From positions 3,030,001 to 3,094,000 of the forward strand of contig JANUWF010001109.1 of NCBI GenBank assembly GCA_026120185.1: DNA of 64,000 nucleotides. The letters are read 5' to 3'. How positions within the stretch are numbered: the first letter of the stretch is position 1; every line of letters starts with the position of its first letter. Shown here in pieces: positions 58,850-64,000 of the stretch. The notes below the pieces were generated by a model that did not search any database, was not told where the DNA came from, and worked only from the letters and a program-made list of their open reading frames with translations. Source of the DNA: Voacanga thouarsii. Lineage: Eukaryota; Streptophyta; Magnoliopsida; Gentianales; Apocynaceae. The position numbers were made by a program, and so were the translations under genes.

Positions 58850-60631
58850 TTCTATGAGCCTTGATCCTTGATCTTTGATCTTTTGAGGTATGACTTACCT
58901 AGTATTGGCCAGCGAAAGCCTAGGGATAAGATCAATGGCCTTTTTTTGACTCACTATTACGAAGCAGAATCAAGAACACCTTTTTCTTGGATTTCTATTA
59001 ACTAGAAATCAAGAAAAGACAACCTACACCAGAAAGCTTAAAGCTAGAGAGAGAGAGAGAGATAGACGAATTAGAGAGAAGGGAAGTGGCCAAATGTAGA
59101 AGAATAGGAGAGTTTTAGGGTATTTCTGATATCTAGAAAACGTCTATCAATATCTTTCTGAAACCCTGAATGATATGAATAAAAAATATATAAAAAAATT
59201 GGCTAGCCAGGGCTCAATCAAAAAGCCTTAATTGTCCAAGCTCCTCTTAGTCGGCTAGCCCTAGCTCACCTGGGCTAGAGCTAACTCCCTTGGGCTCTAG
59301 TTCATGTTTATGGGTCAATTTTTAATTATTTATTTAATCATAGACCAGAACAAGCCCAAAATAAATGATTAAATACCTAAATGTACCAAGCCTTTATCCT
59401 AAGCCTTTTTTGGGTTTAGACTTGGGTTAACTTTAATTATTCAATCTGCACTTGAGCCCTGAATAATTAATTAACTCATAAATCAGGCTTTTAATTAATT
59501 TTTTCTTTAAACCTTTTATTTTATTTCAGTCTAATAATAAATTACTCTTACTAAATAAAATAAAATCCATTTATTTAAGTCCAAATCCTTAACCTAAAAA
59601 TAACTAGGCTTTACGGGTTACCCCGAGAACTAAAAGACACCTCGTCATTAGCTACTAAAATGATTAAAATACCCTTATTATATAAATAGTTATATTTTAT
59701 ATTTTAAATATTTTTTAATATCACTATAAGAAAATATTGATTCTAAGCATAATGCTGCGTTTACCAATGTTTCTGACTTATAGATGTAATGATTAAAATA
59801 TCCCCTCTACGTAGCACACATCATTGAGATAGGAGAAATGTACTAACACCTCTCTCAATGACATATACCATTCTTAGACATCTAATCCGAGAATCCATGA
59901 CTTCCAGTATGTACTTGCTTATTTTTAAGAGCTACCCAAAAGCATATGATATTAAGTCATATTCCTAGGACCCTGGATTTTTGGATGATCATGGATAATC
60001 ACAATGGGGTGATTTCTCTAATTAAGAGTATAGATGCTATCTTGTTAGTTACCCAAAAGTATACAATACTAAGTCACGTTCCCAAGGCTCTAGATTATTT
60101 AGATTATTATAGACAATCGTAAGGGGGTGATTTTTCCAATTAGGAGTATAGACGTTATCTTGTACAAGTCTATATTAATTAACTAGTCACACATACCTAA
60201 TATACAAGTATATTAGTCTACGATAGAACCTCAACTAGAGTATATCAAAGTATATGCTTCTAGCTTCGCCACATCACTAACCCACACTCAAGTTATAGGG
60301 TATTAGGCTATGCTGTAATAGTAGTAGTCTGAGTTTATCCTATTTTAGTATTTTTAGAAACCACTACTACAGATCCAGCTTTATATATTCTAGATATGCT
60401 TATAACACGAAGTGAAAGGACCACTCACTTACTAACTGTAAGTCATTCCCCATTTGAAATTTATAGTATAATAACATTTGTCTTAATAAGATTTTCATTC
60501 CCATCAATCTGTTAAGAACTACTATTTATTTGTTAAGTAATCTATGATTCATACCTTATTGTGAAAGAGCTCCATTCACATAGATCATATATCAGATACA
60601 TAGTTTGGGAGGCATACATTCTAATAGGTAT

Positions 60632-61110
60632 GGTGGAGATATCCAAGAAACTCAAAATATTGAGATTCTGATATCCAAATCTTCAAGAATTAACCGGGCA
60701 AGTAAGATGATGATAGAGAAGTCAAAACGACTAAAAGAATCTTCAAGTTCCACAACAAAACTTGAATTATATCTAACTTATGATTTGAAGTGGAATGAAA
60801 AAGGTGAAAGATTTGATATCTTCAAGTGGTGGAGAAAAAATGAAAGTAAATTTTTTGTTGCAGCACTAATAGCTAAGGAGATTCTTCCTATTCTCGTTCC
60901 AACTGTTGCAGTAGAACAAACTTTTAGTGTTGGAGGAAACATTTTGAGTGAAATTCGTTCAAGAATGACATTAGAAGTTTTTTAAGTTCAAGCATATTTA
61001 GATGATTGGAGAGCTAAAAATCGTTAAAATGAAAATGTGCAACTAGATCTCAACGAATTTTTAGACGTAGATACTGAAAGAACTACAACAGCTAAAAGTG
61101 AAGACCATTA
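60632..61110 (+). pseudogene. hAT transposase piece 4: C-terminal dimerisation domain
   Basis: The frame continues from piece 3 as GGDIQETQNIEIL. It then reads KLELYLTYDLKWN and FDIFKWWRKNESKFFVAALI, followed by EILPILVPTVAVEQTFSVGG and LSEIRSRMTLEVF, the hallmark of the hAT dimerisation domain. A stop at 60983-60985 precedes VQAYLDDWRAKNR, which belongs to the same domain. This is the best-preserved hAT piece. The apparent start codon at 60605 lies in solo LTR F and is not genuine. Confidence 0.92.
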
Positions 61111-61461
61111 AAGGTAAAAGAGAGTTACAAGGTAAAAAAGTTACGAGAGTTTTGATTCATTTACACCCTAAGAGGATACATAGGCAGGTTAATTTATGAA
61201 ACTAAAATTAACTTCAAACTCATTTTCTTATATCTTATATTTTTTAACTATTTTTACTAGTTTTTATTCCTTTCATACTTTTTCTATAAAAAAATAAAAA
61301 ATAATAAAAATTTAAAAAACCGTCAAATCAAAAGTTAGTTAACCATAACCGTAACCGTCATCTATAAAACTGCCAATCGAAATTTGAGGTTTAAGATTAA
61401 GAGTTACCATTTCAGCTAACGGCCAGCCGAATGTTTACCAACCGCGACCATGCCTAAACTA

Positions 61462-61510
61462 CTATTCTCTCATCGAGAAATTGTCCAACTTAATTTACTT
61501 TTATTAATTT
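61462..61510 (+). pseudogene. LINE-type RNase H relic, piece 3
   Basis: Right after the hAT end the sequence reads LFSHREIVQLN, which fits the F-x-x-RE-N segment that follows V-x-F in LINE RNase H domains. It would join VSLVQF at 23359, 38 kb to the left. The match is short. Confidence 0.5.
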
Positions 61511-62315
61511 AAATTCAGCAGATAACTTGGTTGTCTGACACTGGGTTTGCGAAACGTGATTGTTCAAACTGACTCGATTCATTAGCAAAGCTCGTGTCTT
61601 GACAGCATATCTCAACGTGCAAAATTTTTGTGTATTTTAAATGCTCAGTCAATCCCAGTGTTAGGGGATAATCCAATTGTTTTTGCTCAGACTACAGTCT
61701 ACAGTTTCCTCCCATTTTGTAATTCTTATTTTTTATCTAATAAATAGGTAAGAATTTGCCTAACCTCCTGCCAATTTCACTAAGTCTGGGAAAAAAATAT
61801 TCTGTAGATGTGTTTTATTTGGGAACAATCTGTCCCTAATGAGATTTTTTTTTCTGTAATTTTGAAGAATCTTCTTTATTTTTCTTAAAAATATAGTAAT
61901 TTTTATATAGTCAAATATTCTCCTACATCTTAGTATAAATTAAAACAAAATATTCAATTTTAAATAGAGCCAGTTTTTTTTTATTTATTAAAACAATCAT
62001 TTAAGATGGGGAAATTTGAATGGACTCTTACGTATTATTAAGAAAATATAAACAAAATACAAGGCCATAAAACTTAAATATCCAAGAAAGTAAAACCAAT
62101 CCCCCTAATGCAAACTGAGATATATAGAAGTGGATAATCAATTACATTCTATCTCCCCCTAAAACTATAGGCACAAAAAAAAAAAAAAAACCTTAAAATA
62201 TAGAAGTGACAAATTCACTGCATACAGATATCAAGATCAAGATTTATTGGCATTTCTTGCAAATTTAGCAGCCATTCGTCTTACCTTTGAATGCCTTAAT
62301 AGGATTTAATGCTTC
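61511..62315. other. non-coding flank
   Basis: No gene or repeat is recognised. It includes poly-A and poly-T runs and probably the 3' flank of the SABATH exon. Confidence 0.5.
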
Positions 62316-62681
62316 TTATTCCTTTGTCTTCTTAGAAAGAGAAAGGATTACACTATTTATGGTGCCTTTCCCCGATTTCAGGTATTCTGATGCTTTTTTG
62401 CCATACCTATGGAACAGATCATTCATGATGCTTTCTCCAAAATGACTTGCAAGCATGGGTTCAAAAACTGCTCTCAAGAACATTCCAAGGTATTCTTCCT
62501 TAGTTTTTTTCTTTTCCCTCTCACCAGTTGCCCCGTAATTAGCATCCCATGGCAACTTAAATGTCTCAATATGCTTCAGTTGGAAGGAACCTTCTTTGTC
62601 GATCACTTGCTTTAATTCTTCTGTGGAAGGTGCATAGAGAGGGAGGTTGAAAGTGGCCAATTTCTCTTCATCAGTTGATCC
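62316..62681 (-). CDS. terminal exon of a SABATH carboxyl methyltransferase (partial gene)
   Basis: SABATH enzymes transfer a methyl group from S-adenosylmethionine to carboxyl groups of small acids such as salicylate, jasmonate, benzoate or gibberellin. The exon encodes 121 residues: FNLPLYAPSTEELKQVIDKE, GSFQLKHIETFKLPWDAN, then FEPMLASHFGESIMNDLFHR and SGKGTINSVILSLSKK before TAA. These match the C-terminal third of the family. An acceptor-like AG after a pyrimidine run at 62683-62720 sets the exon start. Codons upstream of it in the open frame (to 62876) look intronic. No upstream exon was found up to 64000, so the gene either has a long intron holding the element at 62985-64000 or is a broken fragment. 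The exon itself is intact. Confidence 0.85.
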   Translation of the reverse strand, partial: GSTDEEKLATFNLPLYAPSTEELKQVIDKEGSFQLKHIETFKLPWDANYGATGEREKKKTKEEYLGMFLRAVFEPMLASHFGESIMNDLFHRYGKKASEYLKSGKGTINSVILSLSKKTKE

Positions 62682-62984
62682 CTTAGACCAATGATCGTTC
62701 AAATCAAATTTAAAAAAAAAAAAAAAGACTAAGCCGTAAGATACACTCGACATGCTTGAGGGGGGAAAAAGGAAAGTCTGAGACAAATTAAGTTGGAACA
62801 AAATAATGTCTAATAATCCCGTACTGCAAAAATTTTGGCTTGATGTCCTAACAATGTAGGAATCAAACCAGAACATTGAATTTGGAGAATGAAGTTATAG
62901 AAAACAAAAAGATAAAATATAATATTACAGATTTTAAATATTTTTTTAAAAGTTAAAATTTACATGCGTTAAAAAAAAAAAAAA

Positions 62985-64000
62985 GGCAAAATCTCCGATT
63001 TGGTTCCTTAACAATTATTTTCAGTCAATTATGGTCCCTAATCTTTTTTTTCATCTTTTTAGATCTCATAAATATTTTTTTACAACTCATTTGGTCCTTC
63101 CGTCAGTCACACTATTAACTTACCATTTTTTGTAAGGGCAAATCTAGAATTTCACTATATTTCTACACTACCTAAAAGAAATAAAAGGTGAAATCTCTAA
63201 TTTGGTCCCTTAATAATTATTTTCAGTCAGTTATAATCCCTAATATTTTTTTTTCGTCTTTTTAGATCCCCTAAATATTTTTTTACAACTCATTTGGTCT
63301 TCCTCCAATCACACAATTAACTTGTCATTTTTTATAAGAGTACATCTAAAACTTTACTATATTTCTGCACTGGTGGTCTGCACTCGAGTAGAGAGAAAGT
63401 GAAAAAATAGATCCGTGCCTCCCAGCAAAATCCATGGGTTCTGGTGTTCTTTGGGAGAAAGGTGAGACCATTGTCTCACTAAAAAATGGCTCATAGAAAG
63501 CTGTAGCCGCCAAATCCATCAACGTCTCTTTCTTTCTCTTCATTTCTTTTTACGGGAACAATCCAACTTGGCAGTAAATTTCAATGCAAAGCTATTGTCT
63601 GTACATCCACAAGACACTTTCTTAAAATATTTTACGATATTTTGCTAAATCCTAAACTTTACCAAACACATCAGTACTGATTAAAAAACTGGTAAGCATA
63701 GTTCAATTGCCACCCTAGCGGCCTAGCCTAACATTTAACCTGATACATTAGATAAATTTAAAATTCATGACACACCAATGGAATGCAAAATAAGTAATCA
63801 AATAGGGATTAACGGTGTGACTAGCAGAGGACCAAATGAGTTGTGAAAAAAATATTTAAGGGATCTAGAAAGATTAAAAAAAAAAAAGATTAGGGACCAT
63901 AACTGATTGAAAATAATTATTAAGGAATCAAATTGGAAATTTTACTTTTTAGTTCTTTTGGATAGTATAGAAATATAGTGAAGTTTCAAATTTGTCCTTA
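62985..64000. mobile_element. Mutator/foldback-type element with duplicated arm, cut by the window edge
   Basis: Two direct copies of an arm of about 200 bp start at 62985 (GGCAAAATCTCCGATTTGG) and 63187 (GGTGAAATCTCTAATTTGG). An inverted copy of the same arm occupies about 63795-64000 and runs off the edge. Shared words include ACAACTCATTTGGTC and TTAGATC. The right end and target duplication are not visible. Long arms and a unique centre fit a Mutator-like or foldback element. Confidence 0.75.
63346..63543 (-). other. unrecognised open frame in the centre of the right-edge element
   Basis: A 65-codon frame starts MKRKKETLMDLAATAFYEPF. The 180 bp are richer in G and C than the arms around them, as expected of a captured gene piece. 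The last residues run into the arm repeat. I do not recognise a family, and no splice partners are visible. Confidence 0.3.

Larger units (their letters stand above)
40645..60626 (-). mobile_element. solo LTR F (diverged copia type), split by gypsy element G
   Basis: The left part 40645-40827 begins TGAAAGGATCGTGAC. The right part 58850-60626 ends GGCATACATTCTAATA. Together they make about 1.96 kb alignable with solo LTR E2 and the copia B LTRs, although quite diverged. Perfect GGTAT copies flank it (40640-40644, 60627-60631). Removing it with one GGTAT restores the hAT frame (EYFRRY then GGDIQET). Confidence 0.88.
23360..61461 (+). mobile_element. hAT transposon with coding remnants, expanded to 38 kb by nested insertions
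   Basis: Its own DNA is about 23360-24910, 29270-29682, 40385-40644 and 60632-61461, roughly 3 kb. The transposase reads from the zinc finger to the C-terminal dimerisation domain across these pieces. The outer limits come from the interrupted RNase H relic (reading stops near 23359 and resumes near 61465), not from clean inverted repeats. Possible 8-bp flanks CAATTTTT and CTATTCTC agree at only 5 of 8 positions. Subterminal AACCGT/ACGGTT and GTGAACTGTGAAC words at both ends fit hAT structure. Confidence 0.82.

Noticed and set aside
60605..60631. Start codon of an independent hAT-like gene at 60605
   Set aside because: The ATG is inside the end of solo LTR F; the protein continues from 40644 instead.
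23335..61470. Precise inverted repeats for the coding hAT, for example TAAGGAGTAAATGGG against TAGGCATGGTCGCGG
   Set aside because: The match is poor, and the RNase H reading shows that TAAGGAGTAAATGGG belongs to the target, not to the hAT.

Overview
The window looks like AT-rich nuclear DNA of a flowering plant, probably a eudicot. The evidence is Ty1-copia and Ty3-gypsy LTR retrotransposons primed by initiator Met-tRNA, plant-type hAT, mariner and Mutator-like DNA elements, a LINE-type RNase H relic, and the last exon of a SABATH carboxyl methyltransferase at the right edge. There is no bacterial or organellar gene, rRNA, tRNA gene or CRISPR. Almost everything is transposable-element DNA in advanced decay, inserted element within element.

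Nest 1 (1-18258). A Ty1-copia element on + (copia A; its 5' LTR lies left of the window) is split twice. Copia B, on -, fills 472-11600 with two 1.78-kb LTRs and a 5-bp target duplication GTAAG. Copia B is itself split inside its integrase by solo LTR C (4329-6371, duplication CATGC). A second solo LTR, D (13934-15757, duplication CCAAC), splits the reverse transcriptase of copia A. Copia A ends with a polypurine tract and a 1.53-kb 3' LTR (16728-18258).

18259-22051 holds a 919-bp Mutator-like MITE (19992-20910) and otherwise non-coding DNA.

Nest 2 (22052-61510). The deepest layer is a LINE-type RNase H relic on +. It is cut by a 990-bp non-autonomous hAT (22238-23227) and then by a coding hAT transposon of about 3 kb. 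The single hAT transposase frame is now scattered over 37 kb in four pieces (23808-24905, 29270-29682, 40385-40644, 60632-61110). The three breaks are: (i) a 4.35-kb solo LTR (24911-29264); (ii) a mariner-like element (29683-40382) that carries a gag-only gypsy-type LTR element (31804-38644), whose 5' LTR holds a solo LTR of the copia A family (37008-38528); (iii) a copia-type solo LTR F (40645-60626) that carries a 13-kb chromovirus/Tekay-like gypsy element G (40828-58849). Element G contains three more insertions: solo LTR E1, a hAT MITE, and solo LTR E2 placed at the pol stop codon. Most boundaries are supported by duplicated target sites, and several also by an undamaged empty site in a sister LTR.

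61511-64000 returns to flanking DNA: the terminal exon of a SABATH methyltransferase (62316-62681, -) and a Mutator/foldback-type element with repeated and inverted arms that runs off the right edge.

No element here looks able to move by itself. All coding regions carry stops and frameshifts, and several catalytic residues are changed. The main value of the window is as a layered record of insertion order, solo-LTR formation and C-to-T decay. I found no convincing new cellular system. The most unusual items are the four-piece hAT transposase, the gag-only gypsy element inside a mariner element, and an extra acidic reading frame ahead of gag in element G.
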